From: Microbacteriaceae bacterium UBA1487
GTDB lineage: Bacteria; Actinomycetota; Actinomycetes; Actinomycetales; Microbacteriaceae
Reading direction: 5' to 3'
DNA length: 47,923 nucleotides
Assembly: GCA_002325245.1 (NCBI GenBank)
Contig: DCRR01000007.1
Span: 1 to 47,923, forward strand
Shown here: positions 25,074 through 32,544 of the stretch, piece by piece
How positions within the stretch are numbered: the first letter of the stretch is position 1
How the letters are laid out: each line of letters opens with the position of its first letter
Translations under genes and position numbers: made by a program
Notes under the pieces: generated by a model
The model's database searches: none
The model's input: only the letters and a program-made list of their open reading frames with translations
Told to the model about the DNA's origin: nothing

Positions 25074-25439
25074 CTAGAGCACCACGATCAGGGCGATGGC
25101 GGTGAAGACCGCGAGCGCCAACAGGATGAAGTTCGTCCGCAGGAGCTTGTACTCCTTGTAGCGGACGTGCTCGATGATCGCGAGCACCTGGACGAGCGCC
25201 AGCCCCACGGCCGCGGCCACGGAGAGCCACGGCAGGATGCCTGTCAGGCGCGGCAGGATCAGCCCGATCGCTCCCAGCATCTCCATGACGGCGACGAACC
25301 ACACAAGCGGCTTGTTCCCGCGCGCCACCCAGGTCATCTCGGTCGACAGCTTCTCGTAGGGGGTGGTGATCTTCTTGGCTCCGGCCATGAGGAAGATGGC
25401 GGCGAGCAATCCGGAGGTGATCCAGGCGGCGATTTCCAT
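25074..25439 (-). CDS. DoxX-family membrane protein
   Basis: A 121-residue protein with four predicted membrane helices and the DoxX-like start WITSGLLAAIFLMAGAKKI. DoxX-family proteins are linked to quinone, thiol or oxidative stress. The ATG at 25439 is preceded by GTAAGGAA. It is divergent from an HxlR regulator across a palindromic site, so it is probably the regulator's target. Confidence 0.88.
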   Translation of the reverse strand: MEIAAWITSGLLAAIFLMAGAKKITTPYEKLSTEMTWVARGNKPLVWFVAVMEMLGAIGLILPRLTGILPWLSVAAAVGLALVQVLAIIEHVRYKEYKLLRTNFILLALAVFTAIALIVVL

Positions 25440-25466
25440 GCAGTGTTCCTTACGTTTCGTGAGTGA

Positions 25467-25481
25467 GTTACGGTTAGTAAC
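25467..25481. promoter_or_regulatory. Palindromic operator candidate for the HxlR regulator
   Basis: GTTAC-GGTTA-GTAAC, a perfect 5-bp inverted repeat around 5 bp, lies 28 bp upstream of the DoxX ATG. GTAC/TTAC-type dyads are characteristic of HxlR-family operators such as that of YodB. Confidence 0.65.
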
Positions 25482-25546
25482 AGAAGACATTCCTACACGA
25501 CGCCCTCACCGCACTGCAGGGTGCCTGACGCACACCGAGGTAAGTA

Positions 25547-25978
25547 ATGGCCGAACAGGCGACCGCCGAGCCCACGGCCTCCGCGAGCGACGCCCGCGAG
25601 ATCGAGATGGAGCAGGTCTGCGGCCGGGAGCCGCGCGACAGCGCCCCCGTGCGCGCCGTACTCGACCGCCTGAGCGACAAGTGGAGCCTGCTCGTAATCG
25701 CGACCCTCGAGCCGGGGACGATGCGCTTCACCGAGCTGCACCGAGCGATTCCGGGCATCTCGCAGCGGATGCTGACCCTCACCCTGCGGACGCTCGAGCG
25801 CGACGGACTCGTCTCACGGATCAGCTACCCGCAGATCCCGCCACGCGTGGAATACACCGTCACCCCGCTCGGCGTCACGCTCATCCCGGCGGCGCTCGGC
25901 CTCGTGCGCTGGGCGTTCACCCACATCGACGAACTCGAAGCCAACCGTGAACGGTACGACGCGGAGCACGCCGAGTAG
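25547..25978 (+). CDS. HxlR-family winged-helix transcriptional regulator
   Basis: A 143-residue regulator. The core (residues about 35-125) has the HxlR pattern LSDKWSLLVIATLEPGTMRF, the recognition region ISQRMLTLTLRTLERDGLVSR and the wing RVEYTVTPLG. A single Cys in QVCGREP (residue about 25) sits at the position where redox-sensing HxlR proteins carry their reactive cysteine. It is divergent from a DoxX gene; a quinone- or aldehyde-sensing repressor role is inferred. The ATG at 25547 follows GAGGTAAG. Confidence 0.9.
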   Translation: MAEQATAEPTASASDAREIEMEQVCGREPRDSAPVRAVLDRLSDKWSLLVIATLEPGTMRFTELHRAIPGISQRMLTLTLRTLERDGLVSRISYPQIPPRVEYTVTPLGVTLIPAALGLVRWAFTHIDELEANRERYDAEHAE

Positions 25979-26014
25979 CCGCGCGAGCTCGACCGAGCGC
26001 GCGCGGCCGGTCGC

Positions 26015-27037
26015 CTAGCCGAGCGCGCGCAGACGCGGCGCCAGGTCGCGCTCGAACAGCTCGAGGAAGCGGCGCTGGTCGTGACCCGGGGCGTGGAAGA
26101 CCAGGTGATTGAGCCCGGCGTCGACGTACTGCGCGATCTCGGAGACGACCGCATCGGGGTCGTTGCCGACGATCCAGCGCGACGCGATCTGCTCGATCGG
26201 CAGCGCATCCGCCGCCTTCTCCATCTCGATCGGGTCGGTGATGTCGTGCTTCTGCTCCTTGCTGAGCGCCAGCGGCGCCCAGAAGCGCGTGTTGTTGAGT
26301 GCGGTGTCGTACTCGGTGTCGTATGAGAGCTTGATCTCGATCATCCGGTCGACGTCATCGAACGAGCGCTCGGCCTTCGCAGCCCCCTCCTTCACGGCGG
26401 GGATGAGCTGCTCCGTGTAGAGGTCCATGCCCTTGCCGGAAGTGCAGATGAAGCCGTCGCCGGCGCGACCGGCGTAGCGCGCCACCATCGGGCCGCCCGC
26501 CGCGATGTAGACGGGGATGCCGCCCTCCGGCACGTCGTAGATGGAGGCGTCGTGCGTCGAGTAGTACTCGCCCGCGAAGTTGACCCGGTCGCCCGTCCAG
26601 AGCTCGCGCATCAGGTCGACCGCCTCGCGCAGGCGCGCGAATCGCTCCTTGAACTCGGGCCAGTCCTGCTCGCCCGCGCCGCGGAATCCGGTGGCGATCT
26701 CATTCAGCGCCTCGCCCGAGCCGACCCCGAGGAAGATGCGCTCCGGGTAGAGCACGCCCATCGTGGCGAACGCCTGCGCCAGCACGGCCGGGTTGTAGCG
26801 GAACGTCGGCGTCATCACGCTCGTGCCGATGCGGATCGTCGAGGTGCGCTCCCCGACCGCCGCCATCCAGCTGAGCGAGAACGGCGCGTGCCCGCCTTCG
26901 TGCCGCCACGGCTGGAAGTGGTCGCTCACCGCGACGCTCTCCATGCCGTGCGCTTCGGCCGCGACGGCGATCTCCACGAGCTCGCGCGGACCGAATTGTT
27001 CGGCCGAGGCCTTGTAGCCGAGGGTGAGCGGAGCCAT
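26015..27037 (-). CDS. fgd: F420-dependent glucose-6-phosphate dehydrogenase
   Basis: A 340-residue close homologue of mycobacterial Fgd1. It oxidises glucose-6-phosphate to 6-phosphogluconolactone and reduces F420 to F420H2. The residue numbers match: Glu13, His40, Trp44 and Glu109 (GSGEALNE) are all present, and the EQKH segment holds the phosphate-binding Lys and the His seen at 259/260 in Fgd1 (263/264 here because of a four-residue insertion near 121). The ATG has AAAGGA upstream. It is the main F420H2 source of the window and is divergent from a Ddn-like F420H2 user. Confidence 0.96.
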   Translation of the reverse strand: MAPLTLGYKASAEQFGPRELVEIAVAAEAHGMESVAVSDHFQPWRHEGGHAPFSLSWMAAVGERTSTIRIGTSVMTPTFRYNPAVLAQAFATMGVLYPERIFLGVGSGEALNEIATGFRGAGEQDWPEFKERFARLREAVDLMRELWTGDRVNFAGEYYSTHDASIYDVPEGGIPVYIAAGGPMVARYAGRAGDGFICTSGKGMDLYTEQLIPAVKEGAAKAERSFDDVDRMIEIKLSYDTEYDTALNNTRFWAPLALSKEQKHDITDPIEMEKAADALPIEQIASRWIVGNDPDAVVSEIAQYVDAGLNHLVFHAPGHDQRRFLELFERDLAPRLRALG

Positions 27038-27100
27038 GGCGTTCCTTTCCGAACAGGTCGAACCTCTAGTCTCGCAGAGTCGCCTCGCGGAAGGATCCTC

Positions 27101-27532
27101 ATGCCGACCGATCGTTCACTGCATCTGATGAATCGGATGCACCGCCTGCTGCTCGCCGTCACCGGCGGCCGCCTCGGCTGGCGGGCGAGCGGAATGCCGA
27201 TGCTGGAGCTCACGACGATCGGCCGCTCGAGCGGGCAGCGCCGCTCGACCATGCTGAGCTCGCCGCTGCAGCGCGACGGCGCGATCCTCGTCGTCGCCTC
27301 CCGCGGCGGCGACGACCGGCACCCGGCGTGGTACCTCAACCTCGTGGCCAACCCGGAGGTGGAGGTCGTGTTCCGGGGCGGGGAGCCCCAGACGATGCAC
27401 GCCCGCGTCGCCACGCCCGCCGAGCGCGCTGAGCTGTGGCCGATCGTGACGCGAGACCACCGCAACTACGCCGACTACCAGTCGAGAACGCGGCGCGAGA
27501 TCCCCCTGGTGTGGTTGGAGCCGCGGCCCTGA
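27101..27532 (+). CDS. Ddn-like deazaflavin (F420)-dependent nitroreductase-family oxidoreductase
   Basis: A 143-residue split-beta-barrel protein of the DUF385/TIGR00026 family. It shows the family pattern LELTTIGRSSGQRRSTML ... HPAWYLNLVANPEVEV ... RTRREIPLVWLEP. Characterised relatives are F420H2-dependent reductases (Ddn, quinone or nitro substrates). The ATG at 27101 follows AAGGAT. It is transcribed divergently from fgd over 63 bp, pairing an F420H2 producer with a user. The substrate is unknown. Confidence 0.92.
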   Translation: MPTDRSLHLMNRMHRLLLAVTGGRLGWRASGMPMLELTTIGRSSGQRRSTMLSSPLQRDGAILVVASRGGDDRHPAWYLNLVANPEVEVVFRGGEPQTMHARVATPAERAELWPIVTRDHRNYADYQSRTRREIPLVWLEPRP

Positions 27533-27538
27533 CACAGG

Positions 27539-27570
27539 AAGGCCCCGGACGATCGCGCGCCCGGGGCCTT
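27539..27570. terminator. Bidirectional terminator between Ddn-like and hydrolase genes
   Basis: A perfect 10-bp stem, AAGGCCCCGG and CCGGGGCCTT with a 12-nt loop, lies between two converging genes. It starts 6 nt after the Ddn-like stop and ends 30 nt before the hydrolase stop. A short C/T-rich stretch follows on the plus strand. Confidence 0.8.
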
Positions 27571-27600
27571 CTCTCCGGTGCCACCACCGGAGCTATTCAG

Positions 27601-29451
27601 TTAGAAGGTGGTGACCAGCGTGTTCGACGCCGACATCAGCGCGACGACGGTCGCGTTGATGATGCCCGCGATGTACGGGTTGCCGGTCGCGCGGTAGATC
27701 TTGCGCGAGATGACCGCCGTCACGAACAGGATCACGATGACGGGGAACAGCCAGATGCTGAAGATCCCGCCGAAGCCGTCGATCGTGTAGCCGGTGATCG
27801 CGAAGGTCGTGTACTGCGCGACGACGAGCACGATCGGGGCGAGCGAGTTGAACACACCCAGCAGGAGCGTGTTCAGCCACTCCTTGCCGCGCAGCGTCAT
27901 GCGGTTGAACACGTTGATCGCGATCGAGTTCGCCACGAAGTAGATCAGGAACAGCGGCAGCACGATGAGCGCGTATCCGATCTTGTCTGCGGGGAACCAC
28001 TTGATCGCGATGACCCAGAGGCGGAAGTCGGTCTTGAAGAAGTAGTCAAGAACGAAGACCACACCGAAGGCGGCGGTCACGGTGAGCGCGGCGAGGCCGA
28101 CGCCGTGGAAGAACTTGCCCCAGCCCGGCAGCATGCCGGCCTCGCGCAGGTTCAGGCCGTTCTTGCGACCGAAGGCGAAGTACGAGATCGCCATGATGAT
28201 CGCGCCCAGCACGCCGTTGATCGCGGCCCACAAGGCGATGAAGAACACCGCGCCCTGCGGGAAGATCGACGGCGCCGAGTTGAAGAACGTGCCGTAGAGC
28301 CAGGTCTGCTGGCTGAGCCAGACGTAGCTGACGCCCGAGATGACGGCCGACACGGCGAGGCCACCCCAGAACCAGGCGAGACCCTTGCGAGTCGGCGCCG
28401 CGATCGCGGGAGCTTCGCTGGCCTTGAGCGCAGCGAAGGCGCGCGTGAACAGCATGGCCCGGGTGAAGGCGACCAGGAAGATTCCGAAGCCGACAAGGCC
28501 CAGCGCGGTGAAGAACTCCTTGACCTGCCAGACCTGCGAGCCCGAGTCGATGTCCTCCGGTGCACCGAGAGCCTCGTCGAAGAAGTCGAGGAGGTGTCCG
28601 ACCGCGCCCGACGAGATCGTCGACCAGGGGTGGGTCTGCGGCATCGAGTAGATCACGCGCATCGCCTCTTCGCCGTCGATCGTCTCGGTGTAGACCTCGC
28701 CGGCCTCGCGGACGTCGCCGGTTTCGGCCGGGTCGGTTCCGAAGTGCAGGAACGACTGCGCGTTGGCGGTCGACAGGTACTCCCGCGGCGGGGTCAGCAC
28801 GGCCCCTTCGGGGCTGTAGCTGCGGAAGAAGAACTCGTCGTACTGAGCGGCGATGACGCCCACGTCGCGCGAGCCGTAGATGTTCGTGTAGGCGAAGTCG
28901 GCGTCCACGTAGACGGGGTCGTTGTCGACCAGGAGCACGGCGGCGATGAGCTGCTGCTCTGCCTCGTTGTCGATCGGCACGGACCAGTTCGCGGCGCGGG
29001 CGCCGTTCGAGTGGCCGGAGACGCCGATGCGGTCGACGTCGACGTACGGCAGGTCGGCGATCAGCTTGACCGCGTCGTACATGCCGGTGCCGTTCACCGC
29101 GAGCTCGTCCGCCGGCAGCGGGTCCGAGTTGCCGTGGCCGTACATGTCGATCGACATGACGACATAGCCGCGGCGCGCGAGCTCGACGTAGTTGGCGTCC
29201 TGCATCTCGCGGTTGTTCCACCAGCCGTGGCTGACGATGATCGCCGGGGCCTGGTTGTCAGCGGTTGCCGTGTCCGGCTTGAACAGCAGCGCGTTGAGCG
29301 TGCGTCCGGACGAGGTCTCCCACTGCAGATCCTTGACGGCGACGGTGCCGCCCGCGGTCTGCACGGCGGAGGCGACGATCGCCGACACCAGCATGACCAC
29401 GAGCGACAGTGCAAGCCAGAAGCTGTTGCGCTTCAGCAGCCCTTGTTTCAT
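27601..29451 (-). CDS. Membrane-anchored alpha/beta hydrolase fused to a polytopic membrane domain
   Basis: A 616-residue protein not recognised as a characterised family. An N-terminal membrane segment (residues 11-31) leads to an extracytoplasmic alpha/beta hydrolase (about 45-300): HGWWNNR as oxyanion region, nucleophile elbow GVSGHSNGA with Ser148, and a likely catalytic His in SGAVGHLLDFF. The C-terminal half (about 315-616) has about eight hydrophobic segments and no obvious transporter signature. The hydrolase part resembles dienelactone-hydrolase/esterase folds. A perfect copy of the glycerol-cluster operator lies 169 bp upstream, so a role in releasing glycerol or an ester from lipid or envelope material is possible (inferred). 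The 204-bp upstream gap holds no gene. Confidence 0.85.
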   Translation of the reverse strand: MKQGLLKRNSFWLALSLVVMLVSAIVASAVQTAGGTVAVKDLQWETSSGRTLNALLFKPDTATADNQAPAIIVSHGWWNNREMQDANYVELARRGYVVMSIDMYGHGNSDPLPADELAVNGTGMYDAVKLIADLPYVDVDRIGVSGHSNGARAANWSVPIDNEAEQQLIAAVLLVDNDPVYVDADFAYTNIYGSRDVGVIAAQYDEFFFRSYSPEGAVLTPPREYLSTANAQSFLHFGTDPAETGDVREAGEVYTETIDGEEAMRVIYSMPQTHPWSTISSGAVGHLLDFFDEALGAPEDIDSGSQVWQVKEFFTALGLVGFGIFLVAFTRAMLFTRAFAALKASEAPAIAAPTRKGLAWFWGGLAVSAVISGVSYVWLSQQTWLYGTFFNSAPSIFPQGAVFFIALWAAINGVLGAIIMAISYFAFGRKNGLNLREAGMLPGWGKFFHGVGLAALTVTAAFGVVFVLDYFFKTDFRLWVIAIKWFPADKIGYALIVLPLFLIYFVANSIAINVFNRMTLRGKEWLNTLLLGVFNSLAPIVLVVAQYTTFAITGYTIDGFGGIFSIWLFPVIVILFVTAVISRKIYRATGNPYIAGIINATVVALMSASNTLVTTF

Positions 29452-29619
29452 AGGTCTCTAACTCCCTTGTTATGGATGACGCGATCACGCTCGCGCCGGC
29501 GGTTGGGGTGTTCCGGTTCGCTGCGGGGTGCTCCGCGTCTGCGTTCCGGTGTTCAGCTCCGACCGCCCTGCGGCAGGCTATTGCCGCGGGACGGGGGCCG
29601 GACATCATTTCAGCGAAGT

Positions 29620-29633
29620 TGCACGAACGTGCA
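29620..29633. promoter_or_regulatory. Glycerol-regulator operator candidate upstream of the membrane hydrolase
   Basis: TGCACGAACGTGCA is a perfect dyad of TGCACG and CGTGCA around 2 bp. The same dyad lies in front of glpK. It sits 22 bp past the glpD stop and 169 bp before the hydrolase ATG, in the hydrolase's upstream region. Confidence 0.75.
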
Positions 29634-29655
29634 CGCGTCGCGGGGTCTGGGCGGA

Positions 29656-31365
29656 CTAGGACGCGGTCGCCGCGTGCACAGCGACGCCGTGGTAGCGCTC
29701 GAGCTCAGCCGCGCACCGCTCGATCTCGTGATCGAGAGCGAAGTCGTCCCAGCCGAGGATCGGGGCGAGTGCGCGTCCGAGCTCGTCGAGCACGGCGGCC
29801 GTCGCGCCGCCGGTGAACGCCAGGCTCGTGCGACGCAGCACGACGTCGGTCAGGTGCACGACGTGCTCGCGTCGCACCAGGTACTCGAGCTCGCGGGTCG
29901 AGAGCACGCCGCCGACGAGAACACTGTCGGTGCCCGCGTCCATGAACGCGGCGACGGCGGCGGCCCGGGTGCCGTAGCGCTCGAAGAGCAGCTCGCGCCG
30001 CACCGAGTCGAGGCGCGGCAGGTTCCGACTCAGCCAGTCACGACGAGCCTCGGGCGAGGCCGGGTAGTCCGCTCCTCCGCCGATCGGCACGCCCACCGTC
30101 GAGCCGGAGCGCGGGCGATCGATCACCTCGAGGGCGCGGTCGGCAAGCTCGGCGCCCAGCGCGCGGAACGTCGTCCACTTGCCGCCGACCAGGCTCAGCA
30201 CGGGCGGCCGGTTCTCGGCCTGGTCGAGCGTCACGTGGTAGTCGCGGGAGACGAACCCCGGCGCCAGGTCGCCGTGGCTCGGAAGCGGACGGATGCCGGA
30301 GTAGCGGAAGACGATGTCGGAGCGATCCACCGCGATGCCGGGGAACACGTGCCCGATCAGGTCGAAGAAGTAGTCGACCTCCTCCTCGGTGCACACGGCG
30401 CGCTCCCGCGGATCCGCCTCGATGTCGGTGGTGCCGACGAGCACGCGGCCCTTGAGCGGGTAGATCAGCACGATGCGCCCGTCAGAGTGCTCGAAGAAGA
30501 TCTCGTTGCCGTGGGTGGCGGCGAGCAGCTCCGGATTGTCGAGCACGATGTGCGAGCCCTTGGTGCCGCCCATCAGCTCGGTCGAGCGCCCGAAGGCGCC
30601 GTTGGTCAGGTCGGTCCACGGCCCCGAGGCGTTCACGACGACGTCGGCGGCGACCGTGAACTCCTCGCCGGTCTCGTGGTCGCGCAGCCGCACGCCGTTG
30701 GCCTCCATGCCGATCGCCTCGACGTAGTTGACGGCGTGGGCGCGCTTGTTCGCGGCGAGGCCGTCGAGCAGCACGTCGAGCGCGAGCCGCTCCGGGTCGT
30801 GCACCGAGGCGTCGTAGTAGCTCGCGGTGTACTTGACGCGGGGGTCGAGTTCCGGGAACGCCGCACGGGAGGCGTCCCGGCCGAGGAACTTGTGGCGCGG
30901 CACGCTGCCGCCGTCGCGGGAGAACAGATCGTAGATCATCATCCCGATCTTGATGAGCGCGGCCCCGCGTTCCTGCGGGCGACCGGAGCCGTGACGCAGG
31001 AAGCGCAGCGGCGCCGAGAGGATGCCCGAGAAGGTCGAGAAGATCGGGATCGTGGTCTGCAGCGGCCGCACGAAGTGCGGCGCGATCTTCAGCAGCGAGT
31101 TGCGCTCCTGCACTGATTCGCGCACGAGGCGGAATTCGCCGTTCTCGAGGTAGCGCACCCCGCCGTGAATCATGTGGCTCGACGCGGCGGTGGCTCCGGA
31201 GGCGAAGTCGGAGCGCTCGACGAGCACGACGTCAACGCCCTGCATCGCCAGATCGCGGAACGTCGCGATCCCGTTGATGCCTCCCCCGACGATCAGCACG
31301 CTCGTGCGGCCCGCAGTTCGCAGGGACGTCACGGCGGAGCGTTCGGGTGTGGGCACGTGCTTCAT
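29656..31365 (-). CDS. glpD: Glycerol-3-phosphate dehydrogenase (FAD, respiratory)
   Basis: A 569-residue flavoprotein that oxidises glycerol-3-phosphate to dihydroxyacetone phosphate and passes electrons to quinone at the inner membrane face. The FAD-binding motif VLIVGGGINGIATFRDLA is at residues 23-40, followed by ASGATAASSHMIHGGVRYLE. LVGGKWTTFRALG is the C-terminal FAD contact, and the C-terminal DAO_C domain is complete. The ATG at 31365 was chosen at the end of the AT-poor divergent region. It is divergent from a SorC-type regulator and acts after glycerol kinase. Confidence 0.96.
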   Translation of the reverse strand: MKHVPTPERSAVTSLRTAGRTSVLIVGGGINGIATFRDLAMQGVDVVLVERSDFASGATAASSHMIHGGVRYLENGEFRLVRESVQERNSLLKIAPHFVRPLQTTIPIFSTFSGILSAPLRFLRHGSGRPQERGAALIKIGMMIYDLFSRDGGSVPRHKFLGRDASRAAFPELDPRVKYTASYYDASVHDPERLALDVLLDGLAANKRAHAVNYVEAIGMEANGVRLRDHETGEEFTVAADVVVNASGPWTDLTNGAFGRSTELMGGTKGSHIVLDNPELLAATHGNEIFFEHSDGRIVLIYPLKGRVLVGTTDIEADPRERAVCTEEEVDYFFDLIGHVFPGIAVDRSDIVFRYSGIRPLPSHGDLAPGFVSRDYHVTLDQAENRPPVLSLVGGKWTTFRALGAELADRALEVIDRPRSGSTVGVPIGGGADYPASPEARRDWLSRNLPRLDSVRRELLFERYGTRAAAVAAFMDAGTDSVLVGGVLSTRELEYLVRREHVVHLTDVVLRRTSLAFTGGATAAVLDELGRALAPILGWDDFALDHEIERCAAELERYHGVAVHAATAS

Positions 31366-31420
31366 TGCGATCCTCGTCCTCGGAGTGTGGGCACTGTCGT
31401 CGTCTATCGTGGAAAGCATG

Positions 31421-31434
31421 GGCACATTCGCGCA
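31421..31434. promoter_or_regulatory. Degenerate glycerol-regulator operator in glpD/regulator gap
   Basis: GGCACATTCGCGCA matches 9 of 12 fixed bases of TGCACG-NN-CGTGCA. Its place between the divergent glpD and regulator genes is where such a site is expected; the match is weak. Confidence 0.4.
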
Positions 31435-31473
31435 AGCCGCGTGAACGGATGTGCAGAATCGGGAAGGATCGCC

Positions 31474-32442
31474 ATGCCAGCACAGTCGGCGGAGGACCTC
31501 AAGGTGCGCGCCGCGCTCACCGCGGCCCAGATGTACTACCTGCAGAACCTCACCATGGATGCCATCGCCCGCGAACTGAAGACCTCGCGATCCTCGGTCT
31601 CCCGCCTGCTCGCCCACGCCCGGGACACCGGCCTCGTCGACATCCAGATCCACTCGCCGCTGGAGCGCGGCGGCCAGCTCGAACAGGAGATCGCGCGGCG
31701 CTTCAAGGTGACGACCCACGTCGTGCCGATCCCCGAGACCACGAGCGACGTCGACCGTCTCGAACGCGTCGGCATGACCGCCGCCCGGCTCCTCGGCCGC
31801 TACGTCGACTCCAACATGACGGTCGGCGTCGCCTGGGGCTCGACACTGAGTGCGATCAGCCGGCACCTCGTGCGCAAGGACACGCACAACACGGTGATCG
31901 TGCAGCTGAACGGCGCCGGCAACACGCAGACCACGGGCATCGACTACGCGAGCGAGATCCTCCAGCGCTTCGGCGCGACCTTCTCAGCGCAGATCCAGCA
32001 GTTCCCGGTGCCCGCCTTCTTCGACGATCCGCAGACCAAGGAGGCGCTCTGGCGCGAGCGCAGCACCAAGCGCGTGCTCGAGATCCAGTCCCGGATGGAC
32101 GTCGCGGTGTTCGGCCTCGGCTCGCCGTTCGCCGAGGTGCCGAGCCACGTCTACATCGGCGGGTACCTGGATGCGCAGGACTACCGCTCACTCAGCGCCG
32201 ACAAGGTGGTGGGCGACGTCGCCACCGTCTTCTTCCGGCAGGACGGCAGCTGGAAGGATGTCGCACTCAATGCGCGCGGCACCGGCGTGCACTTCGACCG
32301 GCTGCGCCGCGTCGCGCGGCGCGTGTGCGTCGTCTCAGGCTCGCAGAAGCTCGCGAGCCTGCGCGGGGCGCTCGCCGCGCAGCTGATGACGGATCTCGTC
32401 ATCGACGAGGGCCTGGCCCGTCGCCTGGTCAGCACCGTGTAG
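31474..32442 (+). CDS. SorC/DeoR-type sugar-binding transcriptional regulator, probable glycerol-cluster regulator
   Basis: A 322-residue regulator. The N-terminal HTH (about residues 10-55: YYLQNLTMDAIARELKTSRS) is followed by the SorC effector domain (about 60-320) with VGVAWGSTLSAISRHL and FGLGSPF, the phosphosugar-binding blocks. It lies between divergent glpD and downstream glpK, so a glycerol-3-phosphate or dihydroxyacetone-phosphate effector is likely (inferred). Well-studied actinobacterial glycerol regulators such as GylR belong to other families. The ATG follows GGGAAGGA. Confidence 0.92.
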   Translation: MPAQSAEDLKVRAALTAAQMYYLQNLTMDAIARELKTSRSSVSRLLAHARDTGLVDIQIHSPLERGGQLEQEIARRFKVTTHVVPIPETTSDVDRLERVGMTAARLLGRYVDSNMTVGVAWGSTLSAISRHLVRKDTHNTVIVQLNGAGNTQTTGIDYASEILQRFGATFSAQIQQFPVPAFFDDPQTKEALWRERSTKRVLEIQSRMDVAVFGLGSPFAEVPSHVYIGGYLDAQDYRSLSADKVVGDVATVFFRQDGSWKDVALNARGTGVHFDRLRRVARRVCVVSGSQKLASLRGALAAQLMTDLVIDEGLARRLVSTV

Positions 32443-32446
32443 TTCC

Positions 32447-32474
32447 TGCACGTCCGTGCATCAGGTGGTGCACG
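32447..32474 (+). promoter_or_regulatory. glpK operator: dyad plus half-site
   Basis: TGCACGTCCGTGCA (32447-32460) is a perfect TGCACG/CGTGCA dyad, and a further TGCACG half-site begins at 32469, 22 bp on, which is two helical turns. A possible -10 TAGTTT lies at 32489-32494. The dyad centre would then be near -47, a position suited to an activator. Confidence 0.7.
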
Positions 32475-32544
32475 GATTCCGACCTGGGTAGTTTGGCCCC
32501 AGCGCGCTCGCGCCAGCACCCGCAGACAAAGGAGTTCTCGCCGC

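Noticed and set aside
27436..31116. Very long open frame on the plus strand opposite the hydrolase and glpD genes
   Set aside because: Stop-free antisense frames are common in DNA this GC-rich. Its translation is Arg/Asp/Val/His-rich with no known fold, while the opposite strand encodes two well-recognised proteins.
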